64,000 nucleotides of DNA from Sediminimonas sp. (GCF_024637375.1 NZ_JAGXFK010000021.1:1-64000); one strand, 5' to 3'; positions 33,660 through 43,653 are shown, counted from the first letter of the stretch. Made by a program: numbers and translations. Notes: generated by a model from the sequence alone, not told the origin.

Positions 33660-34109
33660 TCACTGGCCGGTGTCTACACGCTGACGCGCCAGGGCGCTGT
33701 CGCGATCGTTGATGCCCAGCAGGTTGGCGACCATGCGCAGCAGCGAATCCTCGTGATGGTCGCGCTCCCCGTCAGCCAACGCCACCTGCCACAGCGCCTC
33801 GATCACGGCCAGGCGGTCTTCATAGGCCACCGAGTCCTTGATCGCGCGGGTAAAGCGCACCGTGTCGGGGGCGTGGGCCTCGACATCCTCGGCTTCGCGG
33901 CGCAGGGCCTTGGCCTCGGCGTGCGTCAGGCCGTACCGGGTGGCGACGATGCGGTCGATATGGGCGATCTCGTCGGCCTCGTAGGCCTCGTCGGCGCGCG
34001 CCACGCGCACCAGCAGCGCCGTCAGTGCCAGCCGCGCGTCGTGATCGCTCAGCGGTTTTGGCTCGGGCACGAAGAGGGTCTTGAGCAGGTTTGACAACAT
34101 GACGTTCAT
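33660..34109 (-). CDS. TerB family tellurite-resistance-like protein
   Basis: A 149-residue all-helical protein with a TerB/DjlA-like domain: ALLVRVARADEAYEADEIAHIDRI and DRLAVIEALWQVALADGERD hold paired Asp/Glu positions (ADEAYEADE, LADGERDHHE) seen in this metal-binding-like fold. Most single TerB proteins have no shown link to tellurite. It is alone between the PhnD-like and DUF1330 genes. An internal ATG at codon 4 (MLSNLLK) is an equally possible start. Confidence 0.8.
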   Translation of the reverse strand: MNVMLSNLLKTLFVPEPKPLSDHDARLALTALLVRVARADEAYEADEIAHIDRIVATRYGLTHAEAKALRREAEDVEAHAPDTVRFTRAIKDSVAYEDRLAVIEALWQVALADGERDHHEDSLLRMVANLLGINDRDSALARQRVDTGQ

Positions 34110-34151
34110 ATAGCCCGGTTCACGCCGCGCGCCAATGCGAAACCGCGGCGC

Positions 34152-34448
34152 TCAGGCAGGGTCATAGCCTTCGACGATCACCAGATCGCCGGTCGAGACC
34201 GGGTCGCGCAGCGCCTTGGCCGCCTGGTAGCCGGGCGAATCGTAGCACGCCAGCGCCGCCTCGTAGCTGGGAAACTCGATCACCACGGTACGGGCGCGGG
34301 CCGCGCCCTCGCGGCATTCGCGCGTGCCGCCGCGCACCAGGAAGCGCGCGCCGTACTCCGCGAACGGCGCCGCGTTGGCGGCCTTGTAGGCCTCGTATGC
34401 GTCGGGGTCGTCAACATCCACATGCGCAACCCAGTATCCCTTGGCCAT
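34152..34448 (-). CDS. DUF1330 domain protein
   Basis: A 98-residue ferredoxin-like-fold protein. It begins MAKGYWVAHVDVDDPDAYEAYKAANAAPF and contains RFLVRGG and VVIEFPSYEAALACYDSPGYQAA, the core of DUF1330. Function of this family is unknown; members are stand-alone cytoplasmic dimeric alpha+beta barrel proteins. The ribosome site AGGAATG sits directly before the start. Confidence 0.85.
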   Translation of the reverse strand: MAKGYWVAHVDVDDPDAYEAYKAANAAPFAEYGARFLVRGGTRECREGAARARTVVIEFPSYEAALACYDSPGYQAAKALRDPVSTGDLVIVEGYDPA

Positions 34449-34493
34449 TGCATTCCTCCTTGCCGGTGTATTCAGGTCGGTGCCAGTTCAGCG

Positions 34494-35234
34494 TCAACCG
34501 GTCAGCGGCGCAAGGGCGAAAACGATGTCGTCGATGGCAATGCCGCCGGGATCGGTGTTGTGGATGGTGATCGCGGCGATGCCCGCACCGGCGCCTTGCA
34601 CCACGAAGCCGAACGATGCGACTCCGTGCCCGAGGGTCAGGGCCTCAATGCCAAGCCGGGTGCCGTCGCGGGCATGGAATTGCACCGTCGCGACGCCGGG
34701 CGGCGGCCGCCCTCCCAGCGGGTCGGCATAATCGGCGTGGATGCGAAGGCCGACAGCCTGCTGGTCGCTGTCGAACAACAGCGCCAGGGCCCCCTCGCCG
34801 CGACCCGAGCGCGCTTGTGCGCCGTTCGGGCCGACCGGGAACACCGCGCCCGACCCGAACCCGCGATGCTGGGCCACGGTCAGCGATTGCCCCGCCGTCC
34901 CGGATCGCAGCGCGAGCGGCGCGCGCAGGTCGGCATGTGACAGTTCGTCGTGCCGCCCGCCGCCCCATGCCTCTGGCAGGTGGCGTATGCTGACGCTCTG
35001 GCCGGCGAAGTGCTCTGCAAGGGCGGCACCGGGCACCCGGTATACTTTGTCGAGGATCACGCCTGGTTCGGCTGTCGCGGGCAGGTCTTCGAAATCCATC
35101 CGCCCGTCCAGTTGCGCGGCGAGCGTGTCGTAATCGGCCGTGACGATCACAACCGGAGCCCCGTCTTGCGGCGATGCGCCTGTCGACAGCAGAAACAACG
35201 GCAGTGCAAGTACTGCGGCGCAACGCCCGCGCAT
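34494..35234 (-). CDS. Secreted protein of unknown function
   Basis: A 246-residue protein with a signal peptide (about 1-23, cleavage near ASPQD). The mature part contains MDFEDLPATAEPGVILDKVY, GFGSGAVFPVGPNGAQA, and at the end AGIAAITIHNTDPGGIAIDDIVF. This arrangement recalls PEP-CTERM/VPxxxP-like secreted adhesin domains with a jelly-roll fold, but I do not recognise a family, and there is no sorting signal at the C-terminus. The start lies 2 bp past the pyrG stop, with GGTGTGA as ribosome site, so it is downstream of pyrG in one unit. Confidence 0.65.
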   Translation of the reverse strand: MRGRCAAVLALPLFLLSTGASPQDGAPVVIVTADYDTLAAQLDGRMDFEDLPATAEPGVILDKVYRVPGAALAEHFAGQSVSIRHLPEAWGGGRHDELSHADLRAPLALRSGTAGQSLTVAQHRGFGSGAVFPVGPNGAQARSGRGEGALALLFDSDQQAVGLRIHADYADPLGGRPPPGVATVQFHARDGTRLGIEALTLGHGVASFGFVVQGAGAGIAAITIHNTDPGGIAIDDIVFALAPLTG

Positions 35235-35236
35235 CG

Positions 35237-36880
35237 TCACACCAGCCTGCTCGTCTCCACCGCCGCGCGCACGAAATCGGCAAACAGCGGGTGCGGGGCG
35301 AAGGGCTTGGATTTCAGCTCGGGGTGGAACTGCACCCCGATGAACCACGGGTGATCGTCCCATTCGACGATCTCGGGCAGGCGCCCGTCGGGTGACATGC
35401 CCGAGAATTTCAGCCCGCAGGCTTCCAGCTTGTCGCGGTACTTGGTGTCCACCTCGTAGCGGTGGCGGTGGCGTTCCTCGATCCTGGTGGTGCCGTAGAT
35501 CGCCGCCACCCGCGAGCCCTCGGCCAGCTTTGCCTCGTAGGCGCCCAGCCGCATGGTGCCGCCCTTGTCGTCATCGACGCGCCGTTCGATCCGGCGGCTG
35601 CCCTGCACCCATTCCTTGAGGTGGTAGACCACCGGTTCGAACCGGGTCTGGCCGGCCTCGTGGTCGAATTCCTCCGACCCGGCGGTGGGCAGGCCGGCGA
35701 CGTTGCGTGCCGCCTCGATCACCGCCATCTGCATGCCCAGACAAATGCCCAAGTAGGGGATCTTGCGGGTGCGGGCGAACTCGGCCGCCTTGATCTTGCC
35801 CTCGGTGCCGCGCTCGCCGAAACCGCCGGGCACCACGATGGCGTGGAAGCCTTCCAGCCGCGCCGCCGGGTCTTCGGTGTCGAAGACCTCGGCATCGACC
35901 CAGTCCACCCGCACCTTGACGCGGTTGGCCATGCCGCCATGGGTCAGCGCCTCGCGGATCGACTTGTAGGCGTCTTCGAGCTGCGTGTACTTGCCGACGA
36001 TGGCGACGCGCACCTCGCCCTCGGGGTTGTGGATGCGGTCGACGACATCCTCCCACACCGCCAGGTGCGGGCGCGGCGCGGGCGAAATGCCGAAGGCATC
36101 CAGCACCGCCTGGTCCAGCCCGACGCGGTGATAGGCCAGCGGCGCCTCGTAGATCGAAACCAGATCGTAGGCGGGAATGACGTTTTCCTTGCGCACGTTG
36201 CAGAACAGGCCGATCTTTTCGCGTTCTTTCTCGGGGATCGGCTGTTCCGATCGGCATACCAGCACGTCGGGCGCGATGCCGATGCTGCGCAATTCCTTGA
36301 CGCTGTGCTGGGTGGGTTTGGTTTTCAGCTCGCCGCTGGCGGCCAGGTAGGGCAGCAGCGTGAGATGCATGAAGATGCACTGCCCGCGCGGGCGATCCTG
36401 CGAGAACTGGCGAATCGCCTCGAAGAAGGGCAGCCCCTCGATATCGCCGACGGTGCCGCCGATCTCGCACAGCATGAAATCGACCTCGTTATCGCCGATG
36501 TCGAGGAAGTGCTTGATCTCATTGGTGACGTGCGGGATCACCTGGATCGTCTTGCCAAGGTAGTCGCCGCGGCGTTCCTTTTCCAGAACGTTGGAATAGA
36601 TGCGCCCCGAGCTGACCGAGTCGGTGGCGCGCGCCGCAACCCCGGTAAAGCGTTCGTAGTGGCCCAGGTCGAGGTCGGTTTCGGCGCCGTCATCGGTGAC
36701 GAAGACCTCGCCGTGCTCGAACGGGCTCATGGTGCCGGGATCGACGTTGAGATACGGGTCGAGCTTGCGCAGCCGCACCGAGAACCCGCGCGCCTGCAAC
36801 AGCGCGCCAAGTGCAGCCGAGGCCAACCCCTTGCCCAACGAAGAAACAACACCACCGGTGATGAAAATGTAACGCGCCAT
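35237..36880 (-). CDS. pyrG: CTP synthase
   Basis: A 547-residue cytosolic enzyme that aminates UTP to CTP with ATP and glutamine. The N-terminal synthetase domain (about 1-265) starts [17 protein letters not shown] and includes the P-loop-like region; the C-terminal glutamine amidotransferase domain has the nucleophile in LGICLGMQ and HPE in VQFHPELKS. Full length and complete. It follows secG by 174 bp on the same strand, an arrangement common in alphaproteobacteria. Confidence 0.98.
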   Translation of the reverse strand: MARYIFITGGVVSSLGKGLASAALGALLQARGFSVRLRKLDPYLNVDPGTMSPFEHGEVFVTDDGAETDLDLGHYERFTGVAARATDSVSSGRIYSNVLEKERRGDYLGKTIQVIPHVTNEIKHFLDIGDNEVDFMLCEIGGTVGDIEGLPFFEAIRQFSQDRPRGQCIFMHLTLLPYLAASGELKTKPTQHSVKELRSIGIAPDVLVCRSEQPIPEKEREKIGLFCNVRKENVIPAYDLVSIYEAPLAYHRVGLDQAVLDAFGISPAPRPHLAVWEDVVDRIHNPEGEVRVAIVGKYTQLEDAYKSIREALTHGGMANRVKVRVDWVDAEVFDTEDPAARLEGFHAIVVPGGFGERGTEGKIKAAEFARTRKIPYLGICLGMQMAVIEAARNVAGLPTAGSEEFDHEAGQTRFEPVVYHLKEWVQGSRRIERRVDDDKGGTMRLGAYEAKLAEGSRVAAIYGTTRIEERHRHRYEVDTKYRDKLEACGLKFSGMSPDGRLPEIVEWDDHPWFIGVQFHPELKSKPFAPHPLFADFVRAAVETSRLV

Positions 36881-37054
36881 CTGGTTGGCAACCCCCGTGA
36901 TCAGGCCGTTGATAGTCAGCAGTTAAGCGCCCTGACCGGCCCTGCCGGACCGCTGAACCACGGGACCCAAGTAATAAGGGATTCGTGGCGAAAGGGCAAG
37001 CCTGCCGCAATATGCTGTTGCGGCGCAGCGTGTCCGCCCCAATCGCTTGTGGGA

Positions 37055-37429
37055 TCAGTCGGCGCGCGGCACCAGTGGCGCGCTTTCGCCCGGCGTCGGC
37101 GGCACCAGCGTGTCGTCCGCGGGCGCGGCCGGGTCGGCGGGCTCTTCGGCAGCGGGCTGTTCGCCCAGCCGGTCAAGCACCGATCCGCCGGTCGATTTCT
37201 GCGCCGCGATGATCGTCAGCGCCAGCGACGTGCAGATGAAGGCGATCGCCAGCACCCAGGTCAGCCGCCCCAGCGCGGTGGCTGCCGCGCGGCCCGACAT
37301 TACCCCGCCGGCACCGCCGCCGCCACCGCCCATGGCACCAAGACCGCCGCCTTCCGAGCGCTGCAGCAGCACCACGCCGATCAGCGCCAATGCCAGAAGG
37401 AGGTGGATGATGAGGATGACGTTTTCCAT
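37055..37429 (-). CDS. secG: Preprotein translocase subunit SecG
   Basis: A 124-residue inner-membrane protein with TM1 at about 2-20, the conserved loop VLLQRSEGGGLGAMGGGGGG and TM2 at about 52-72, then a Pro/Ala/Asp-rich cytoplasmic tail. SecG assists SecYE/SecA-driven export by topology inversion. The tail (about 80-124) is longer than in E. coli, as in many alphaproteobacteria. Confidence 0.93.
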   Translation of the reverse strand: MENVILIIHLLLALALIGVVLLQRSEGGGLGAMGGGGGGAGGVMSGRAAATALGRLTWVLAIAFICTSLALTIIAAQKSTGGSVLDRLGEQPAAEEPADPAAPADDTLVPPTPGESAPLVPRAD

Positions 37430-37530
37430 GAAGGCGGCCCGCTGTCGCTGTGATGTGCGCCGTATCTAGGCAAATTGCGCGCCCGGCGCAACCCGTCGTC
37501 GCGCCCCCGCAGCCCGCGCCGGGCGGGGCG

Positions 37531-37926
37531 TTATTCGTCGACGTCGTCGATGTCGGCCTGGCCGCTGAGCTGGCGGCGCAGGATGGACCAGCTCAGCCCG
37601 ATACCCAGCACCAGTGACAGCGCCAGCAGCGCCAGCCACAGGTTGAGATCGCGGTTGGCAAGGTCGAGCACGCCGTAATCGTAGAGCACCCACATAAGCG
37701 AGCCGACGATCGCCAGCACCAGCCCCATGCCGAAGGCCCCGATCGAGCGCAGAGTCGCGCGCAGGTAGATGATGTAGCCCACCAGCAGCAACAGCCCCAG
37801 GAAAACGGCCAGCGGTGTCTGCGGCTCCCAGTTGGTGCGCGCCCAGGTTGCATAGTTCCACGGCGTCGGGTTGTAGGTGCCGGCCAGCAATGCGAACGCC
37901 ACCAGCCAACGCAGGAAGAACCCCAT
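37531..37926 (-). CDS. DUF6524-like four-TM membrane protein
   Basis: A 131-residue protein. The start GFFLRWLVAFALLAGTYNPTPWNY, then SW/TNWEPQTPLAVFLGLLLLVGYIIYLRAT and GSLMWVLYDYGVLDL, matches a conserved roseobacter/alphaproteobacterial hypothetical family (DUF6524, as I recall it). Four TM helices at about 4-20, 41-57, 65-84 and 95-113, acidic tail. No function known. It is divergent from purA with a 167-bp shared upstream region. Confidence 0.75.
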   Translation of the reverse strand: MGFFLRWLVAFALLAGTYNPTPWNYATWARTNWEPQTPLAVFLGLLLLVGYIIYLRATLRSIGAFGMGLVLAIVGSLMWVLYDYGVLDLANRDLNLWLALLALSLVLGIGLSWSILRRQLSGQADIDDVDE

Positions 37927-38093
37927 GACAAAATCTCCTTCGCTTCAATGCCGCGATCTTGCGCATCCGGGCCATCGCTGTCCAGTCGCGGTGACCCGCG
38001 ATGGCACACGAATTTGCGGTTTCATGTGTGATCCGGTGCCGCTATACCGGCGCGGGTTTCACCGCAACACCGTTTCACACGAAGGGTCCGGAC

Positions 38094-39389
38094 ATGGCGA
38101 ATGTGGTTGTCGTCGGCGCGCAATGGGGCGACGAGGGGAAAGGCAAGATCGTTGACTGGCTGTCCGAGCGGGCCGACGTCATCGCGCGTTTCCAGGGCGG
38201 GCACAACGCCGGTCATACGCTGGTGATCGACGGCGCGGTCTACAAGCTTCACGCGCTGCCCTCCGGGGTGGTGCGCGGCGGCAAGCTCAGCGTGGTGGGT
38301 AATGGCGTGGTGCTCGACCCCTGGCACCTGCTGGAGGAGATCGAGACGCTGCGCGGTCAGGGCGTCGAGATCACCCCCGACACCCTCATGATCGCCGAGA
38401 ACACGCCGCTGATCCTGCCTTATCACGGCGAACTGGATCGCGCCCGCGAAGAGGCGGCCAGCAAGGGCACCAAGATCGGCACCACCGGGCGCGGCATTGG
38501 CCCATGCTACGAAGACAAGGTGGGCCGCCGGGCCGTCCGGGTGGCCGACCTCGCGGATGAGGCCACGCTTGAGGCGCGTGTGGACCGCGCGCTCCAGCAT
38601 CACGACCCGCTGCGCAAGGGCCTGGGTGTCGAAGCCATCGACCGCGACGTGCTGATCGCCAGGCTCAAGGCGGTCGCGCCGGCGATCCTACCTTTCGCGG
38701 CGCCGGTGTGGAAGGTGCTCAGCGAAAAGCGCAAGGCCGGCAAACGCATCCTGTTCGAGGGCGCGCAGGGCGCGCTGCTGGACATAGATTTCGGCACCTA
38801 CCCGTTCGTGACCTCGTCGAACGTCATCGCCGGGCAGGCGGCGACGGGCACCGGCATCGGGCCGGGCGGCATCGACTTCGTGCTTGGCATCGTCAAGGCC
38901 TACACCACCCGCGTCGGCGAGGGGCCGTTCCCGACCGAACTGCAGGACGGCGATGGCCAAAGACTGGGCGAGCGGGGCCACGAGTTCGGCACCACCACCG
39001 GGCGGCAGCGCCGCTGCGGGTGGTTCGACGCCTGCCTGGTGCGCCAAAGCTGCGCCATCTCGGGGGTGAACGGCATCGCGCTGACCAAGCTCGACGTGCT
39101 CGACGGGTTCGAGACGTTGAAAATCTGCATCGGCTACGACCTCGACGGCACGCGGCTGGATCACCTGCCCACCGCCGCCGATGCGCAGGCGCGCTGCACG
39201 CCGGTCTACGAGGAAATGCCCGGCTGGACCGAGTCGACCGAGGGTGCGCGGAGCTGGGCCGACCTGCCTGCCAATGCGATCAAGTACGTGCGCCGGGTCG
39301 AGGAGTTGATCGACTGTCCCGTCGCGCTGTTGTCGACCTCGCCCGAACGCGAGGACACCATTCTTGTCACCGACCCGTTCGCCGATTGA
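38094..39389 (+). CDS. purA: Adenylosuccinate synthetase
   Basis: A 431-residue GTP-dependent enzyme joining IMP and aspartate in the AMP branch of purine synthesis. The P-loop WGDEGKGK is at 11-18, followed by [11 protein letters not shown] and, later, the IMP/aspartate loop [12 protein letters not shown]. Length is normal. I start at [15 protein letters not shown]; the open frame extends 31 codons upstream with no homologous content. Its stop shares one base with the next start (TGATG). Confidence 0.98.
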   Translation: MANVVVVGAQWGDEGKGKIVDWLSERADVIARFQGGHNAGHTLVIDGAVYKLHALPSGVVRGGKLSVVGNGVVLDPWHLLEEIETLRGQGVEITPDTLMIAENTPLILPYHGELDRAREEAASKGTKIGTTGRGIGPCYEDKVGRRAVRVADLADEATLEARVDRALQHHDPLRKGLGVEAIDRDVLIARLKAVAPAILPFAAPVWKVLSEKRKAGKRILFEGAQGALLDIDFGTYPFVTSSNVIAGQAATGTGIGPGGIDFVLGIVKAYTTRVGEGPFPTELQDGDGQRLGERGHEFGTTTGRQRRCGWFDACLVRQSCAISGVNGIALTKLDVLDGFETLKICIGYDLDGTRLDHLPTAADAQARCTPVYEEMPGWTESTEGARSWADLPANAIKYVRRVEELIDCPVALLSTSPEREDTILVTDPFAD

Positions 39390-39634
39390 TGGCCCTGTCC
39401 TGGAAAACCCGCCGGCGGCTGTCGCTGCTGATCCTGCTGGTCGGGATGCCCGCCTACATCGTGCTGGCGATCACGCTGCTGGGCATGCTGGACCGGCCGC
39501 CGTTCTGGGCCGAGGCGGGGCTTTACGTGCTGATCGGCACCGCCTGGATCGTGCCGTTCAGGGCGGTGTTCCGCGGCATCGGTCAGCCCGACCCCGACGC
39601 CGCCCCGGACAAGGGCGACGACGACGCGCGCTGA
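39389..39634 (+). CDS. DUF2842 small membrane protein
   Basis: An 81-residue protein with two TM helices (about 10-32 and 40-60), linked by DRPPFWAEAG, and an acidic end (DPDAAPDKGDDDA). The pattern SWKTRRRLSLLILLVGMPAYI plus LIGTAWIVPFRAVFRGIG is DUF2842, which is almost always beside purA in Rhodobacterales. Translation is coupled to purA by a one-base TGATG overlap. Function unknown. Confidence 0.88.
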   Translation: MALSWKTRRRLSLLILLVGMPAYIVLAITLLGMLDRPPFWAEAGLYVLIGTAWIVPFRAVFRGIGQPDPDAAPDKGDDDAR

Positions 39635-39644
39635 GCGCCCCCGC

Positions 39645-41756
39645 TCAGCCGGCGCGCCGCGCTTCCTGCTGGAACCCGATCTCGCGCGTGGCGGTGAATT
39701 GCCCGCCGCCGATCTTGCGCAGTTTGCCGTTGCGCAACAGTTGGCCGAAGCTGCGCAAGCCGTCTTCGCGGCTGAACGCGTCGCCCTGTAGCGCCCGCGC
39801 CCGCGTCATGAGCTGTGGGCGGGAGAATTCGGACCGCTCTTCGACGAAGGTCATGTAGGCGGCCGCTGCTTCGAGAATGTCGCCGAGATTGTGCACCCCG
39901 ACGCTGGCGGCGAATTCGGCGAATCCGTCCTGCTGCGCGGGCGGCACCTGGGGGGCGGTGTCGCCGGTCGCATCGTTGAGGTCTGCGCGCGATACGCGGC
40001 GGGGTCTGACCGGTTGCGTCGGTTCGGGTGTGTCGATGCGCTGCTCGGGCACCAGTTTCAGGGGCGCCGGGCCCTCCGCGGCGGCCGGGCGACGGGTCGG
40101 CGCGCCCTCGGCGCGGGCGGGGCGCTTGGGCCGCACGGCGCTGGCAGGGTCGTCGGGCACCGCTGCGGGCATGGTGTCTTCGTGCGCACGGCCCTGACCG
40201 GCTTCGATCTCGGCAGTGGTGGCGGCGACGGCGGCGCGCAAGTGGGCGATGGCGTTTCGCCGGTTGGCGGCCTGGGGCTCGGCCATTTCGCTTTGCGTCT
40301 TGGCGATTAGGCGGTTCATGTCCTGTTCGTCAGCGGTTCTGTACAGGCGTTCGCGCCGCGCGATCCGGTCCTGGCGGCTTTCGTGCTCGGCCGCGCCGGT
40401 TTCGACAAAGATCGAGCTGACCTCATCGTCATCGTCGTCGTCGTCCTCGGCGGCTGCCGCAGCGTCGTCGCTGGTGCCCTCGTCCGGTTCACCGCCCAGC
40501 TCTGCCTCGACCTGGGCCAGTTCGCGGCGCAGTTCGGCCTCTTCCTCGGGGCTGAGGGTGCTTTCCTCGTCTTCGCCCTCGTCCCAGTTTTCGTCCCAAT
40601 CGATCACGGCATCATCACCTGCCGTGTCTTCGCTTGCCGCCTCCTCGGCGGCTTCCGTCGCATCATCGTCCTGTTCAGGAGCGAGCGCCTCTTCGAAGTC
40701 GGCGCGCTTGACCTTGAGGACGCCGGCGCGCGTGGTGCCGGCGGTGTCTTCGGGCGCCGCCTCGGGCGTGTCGTCCTGCGCCCCGTCGTCCGCCGTGTCC
40801 TGCGCGGTATCGGGTTGGGCGCCCGATGCGTCTGTGTCGCCGCCGGGTTGGGCGGCCGGGGCTTCGGCGGCGGGGCCCATGCCGGCGCTGTCGTCGGCAT
40901 GCTCGTCCTCGCTGTACCCGAAGGCGGCGGTGGCGGGCGTGGCCCCTTTCGAGACGACGGCACGAATGCGTCGCAGTTTTGCGGCGACGCTTTCGTTCTC
41001 GGCGCGCGTGTGCGGGGCCAGCGGTTCGGTCGCTTCGGGTTCGGGTTCGGGTTCGGCTTCGGCTGTTTCGGGTTCCGGCGCCGCCTCGGTCGCCTCGGCC
41101 TCCGTCTCGGCCGCTTCGGATTCGGGCTCGGCTTCGGCCGCAATTTCCGGTTCCGTGCCGGATACCGGTTCTGCCTCTGCTTCTGTTTCGATTTCCGGCG
41201 CTGTCTGGGCTTCGGTCGCTGGTTCGGTCGCGCTCTCCGGTTCCGGGGCAGGGGCTTGTTCGGCCTGCGGCACGGGGGTTGCGTCGGGCCTGGCGTCCGT
41301 TTCCGCCCCGGCTTCCGGCTGGTCCTCGCTGCCGGGTTGCCCGGCTTGCGCGGCGTCATCGGCCTCGGCCCCGGTGGCCTCGGCGGCGGGCTGTTCGGCG
41401 GGTTGCGGGGCCTCTTGAGGCGCAGGCGTGTCGCCATCGCCGACCGCCGCGTCCGCCTGCGCGGTCGCTTCGGGCGCCGGGTCTTCGGCTGCCATGGGCT
41501 GATCGGCGGCGCGCAGCACGATCTGGCCGTGCTCCTGGCGCGCCTCGACCTGGCGGGCGATTTCGCGTTCGGCAATGCGGGCAAGCATCTCGGCATCGGG
41601 CGTGGGCGGTTCGGCACCGAAATAGCGGTCGTTCGAGGCAAGGTCGCGGAAATACTCGGCAATAGCCTTCATCGTGCCGAAGGAATCGTCGAATCCTTCG
41701 AGCGTGCAGGAAAATGTCCCGTAGGAGACGGTAAGAATTTTACTCGTGTTCACCAT
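39645..41756 (-). CDS. Large acidic low-complexity protein conserved in roseobacters
   Basis: A 703-residue protein with three parts. Residues 1-75 (MVNTSKILTVSYGTFSCTLE onward) form a conserved head including GFDDSFGTMKAIAEYFRDLA. Residues about 80-600 are low complexity, rich in Glu, Ala, Pro and Asp with runs such as DDDDDDD near 440. The last 100 (FAEFAASVGVHNLGDILEAA, YMTFVEERSEFSRPQLMTRA, GQLLRNGKLRKI) form a second conserved, probably helical, domain. Homologues have been labelled chemotaxis protein CheA by error; no CheA domain is visible. The layout suggests a scaffold with two binding ends. Not membrane-bound. Confidence 0.75.
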   Translation of the reverse strand: MVNTSKILTVSYGTFSCTLEGFDDSFGTMKAIAEYFRDLASNDRYFGAEPPTPDAEMLARIAEREIARQVEARQEHGQIVLRAADQPMAAEDPAPEATAQADAAVGDGDTPAPQEAPQPAEQPAAEATGAEADDAAQAGQPGSEDQPEAGAETDARPDATPVPQAEQAPAPEPESATEPATEAQTAPEIETEAEAEPVSGTEPEIAAEAEPESEAAETEAEATEAAPEPETAEAEPEPEPEATEPLAPHTRAENESVAAKLRRIRAVVSKGATPATAAFGYSEDEHADDSAGMGPAAEAPAAQPGGDTDASGAQPDTAQDTADDGAQDDTPEAAPEDTAGTTRAGVLKVKRADFEEALAPEQDDDATEAAEEAASEDTAGDDAVIDWDENWDEGEDEESTLSPEEEAELRRELAQVEAELGGEPDEGTSDDAAAAAEDDDDDDDEVSSIFVETGAAEHESRQDRIARRERLYRTADEQDMNRLIAKTQSEMAEPQAANRRNAIAHLRAAVAATTAEIEAGQGRAHEDTMPAAVPDDPASAVRPKRPARAEGAPTRRPAAAEGPAPLKLVPEQRIDTPEPTQPVRPRRVSRADLNDATGDTAPQVPPAQQDGFAEFAASVGVHNLGDILEAAAAYMTFVEERSEFSRPQLMTRARALQGDAFSREDGLRSFGQLLRNGKLRKIGGGQFTATREIGFQQEARRAG

Positions 41757-41851
41757 AGCTCACTCGCTTTCTGCCGTAATGCAAGTTCCGCATTTACCAT
41801 GTGATACACGTCGAAACGTGACCGATTCTTCGGTTATTAGGGTATCATTTC

Positions 41852-42580
41852 ATGGCGGGAATGTGTTCTGTGCAAGATATGGGCGACAATTCGCGCGGCA
41901 CGGGGGTCATTGTTCGCTCGGGCGATCCAATCGTGCTGGTGGGCGGTGGCGGTATCGCGCCGGCCCTGTGGGACGCGGTGACAGCGCATGGCGGCGAGGT
42001 CGTCGCCGCCGATCGCGGCGCCGGGGCGGCGCTGGCGCGCGGGCTGATGCCGCGCGCAGTGATCGGCGACATGGATTCGCTGCGCGCAAGCGACCGCGCG
42101 GCGCTGCCGCCGGGAATCATCCACCCTATCGCCGAGCAGGAGACCACCGATTTCGAGAAATGCCTGCGCTCGGTATGCGCGCCTGTGATACTCGGGCTGG
42201 GTTTCGGCGGGCCGCGGATGGATCACGCGCTGGCCAATTTCAGCGCCCTGGTGCGCCACCCCTACCGGCGCTGCCTCCTGCTGGACGGCAAGGACCTGGT
42301 CTTTCTGGCGCCGCCGGTCCTGCGGCTCGATCTGGTGCCAGGCACGCGGTTCTCGGTGTTTCCGATGGGGCCGGTCGAGGCCGAGTCGGAGGGGCTGCAA
42401 TGGCCGCTCGACGGGCTGTCGCTGGCCCCCGACGGGCGCATCGGCACCTCCAACCGGGTGACCGGGCCGGTGTGGCTGCGCGCGAGCGCGCCCAAGCTGC
42501 TGGTGATCGTGCCGTTCAAGGCGCTGGATGCGGTGATCGCGGCGTTGCGCGCGCTGCCGGCCGATCCTTGGGGCAGCTGA
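41852..42580 (+). CDS. Thiamine pyrophosphokinase family protein
   Basis: A 242-residue protein with the TPK core: VAADRGAGAALARGLMPRAVIGDMDS and EQETTDFEKCL, where the aspartates (GDMDS, TTDFEK) bind metal and ATP. Such enzymes transfer pyrophosphate from ATP to thiamine. The downstream domain is more variable, with KDLVFLAPPVLRL and FPMGPVEAESEGLQWPL matching TPK B1. ATGs at 41852, 41861 and 41879 are all possible; the conserved region starts later, so the choice is uncertain. Divergent from the acidic protein gene. Confidence 0.85.
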   Translation: MAGMCSVQDMGDNSRGTGVIVRSGDPIVLVGGGGIAPALWDAVTAHGGEVVAADRGAGAALARGLMPRAVIGDMDSLRASDRAALPPGIIHPIAEQETTDFEKCLRSVCAPVILGLGFGGPRMDHALANFSALVRHPYRRCLLLDGKDLVFLAPPVLRLDLVPGTRFSVFPMGPVEAESEGLQWPLDGLSLAPDGRIGTSNRVTGPVWLRASAPKLLVIVPFKALDAVIAALRALPADPWGS

Positions 42581-42648
42581 AGGGTGCGGGTTCATGCCGG
42601 CGGCAGCGGGCGGCGGCGGATGCTGTTGGCGCGTTCGCGGGCAAACAC

Positions 42649-43527
42649 TTAGAGCCCCGATCCCACGATCACCGCGATCCCGGCCCATGTCAGCAGGTTG
42701 GGAAAATCGCCGAAGATCCAGTAGCCCAACCCGGTGGCGGCGACGATTTCGAGATATTGCAGCGGCGCGATGGTGGCCGCCGGCGCCATGCGCAGCGCGA
42801 AGCTGATGAACAGGTGCGACACCGTTGCCGTCACGCCCACGCCCAGTAATGTCCACACCGCCAGCCCCCGTGGCACCACCGGATCGAGCGCGGCGACACC
42901 GGTGCCGTCGAACACTACCAGCAGCGGCACGATCACGAGGGTGGCGGCCACGGCTGTATAGCCCTGCAACGTGATCGGATGGATGCTCCGCGTCATCGAG
43001 CGCGTCATGATCATGTAGCCGGCGAAACAGAACGCGGTGCCCAGCGGCAACAGCGCGACGAAGCCCAGCTCGGCAAAGCTGGGCTGGATCACCAGCAGCG
43101 CGCCGCCGAACCCCACCAGGCAGGCAATGATGCGCCGGCGGCCCACGTCCTCGCCCAGCAACAGCCCGCCCAGCAGGGTCAGGATGAACGGCTCGACGAA
43201 GAAGATCGAGATCGCGTTGGCGATTGGCATGTAGCGCAGCGCGGTAAAGAAGAACCCCGTCGCCACCAGCAGCAGCACACCGCGCAGCAGGTGCAGGGCG
43301 CATTCGCGCAGGCCGGGCCGGTGCGCCATGCCCAGAACATGCGCCAGCGGGACCAGCGTGATCACCTGGAATCCGAAGCGCACCGCCAGGATCAGCCCCA
43401 CGGCGATCACCTCGGGCGTGGCCTTGGCAAAGCTGTCCATCACCGGGGCAAGCGCGCTGAAGGCGATCATGCACACGATGCCGGCAACGGTGCGGTCGGG
43501 CAGGGCGGGGGCAGAAGTGTTGGTCAT
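42649..43527 (-). CDS. EamA/DMT family transporter
   Basis: A 292-residue inner-membrane protein of about ten TM helices made of two EamA repeats. The end of TM3-4 with YMPIANAISIFFVEPFILTLLGGLLLGE is the repeat signature. These are usually exporters of amino acids, metabolites or purines, or S-adenosylmethionine importers. The start at ATG 43527 follows the region with AGGGTGCC; earlier in-frame starts have no hydrophobic content. It is convergent with the thiamine pyrophosphokinase gene. Confidence 0.83.
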   Translation of the reverse strand: MTNTSAPALPDRTVAGIVCMIAFSALAPVMDSFAKATPEVIAVGLILAVRFGFQVITLVPLAHVLGMAHRPGLRECALHLLRGVLLLVATGFFFTALRYMPIANAISIFFVEPFILTLLGGLLLGEDVGRRRIIACLVGFGGALLVIQPSFAELGFVALLPLGTAFCFAGYMIMTRSMTRSIHPITLQGYTAVAATLVIVPLLVVFDGTGVAALDPVVPRGLAVWTLLGVGVTATVSHLFISFALRMAPAATIAPLQYLEIVAATGLGYWIFGDFPNLLTWAGIAVIVGSGL

Positions 43528-43653
43528 GCCGGCACCCTGCCACGCCCCGGCGCCGGGCGCCATGGGGTTGAGGCGCGTCGGCGCGCACGCGCGGTGCGGG
43601 TGTTGCGGGGGCCGGTCTGCGGGACGAAACGAGCCGCTCGTTTTGCATTCCCA

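Noticed and set aside
34494-35234. PEP-CTERM exosortase substrate
   Set aside because: The signal peptide is present but the C-terminus lacks a VPEP-like motif, TM helix and basic end, and no exosortase gene is near.
40216-41804. Long open frames of 279-473 codons on the plus strand opposite the acidic protein gene
   Set aside because: They mirror the repetitive Glu/Ala/Pro codons of the minus-strand gene and yield Ser- or Gly/Arg/Phe-repeats with no domain. The minus-strand frame has conserved ends and a proper start.
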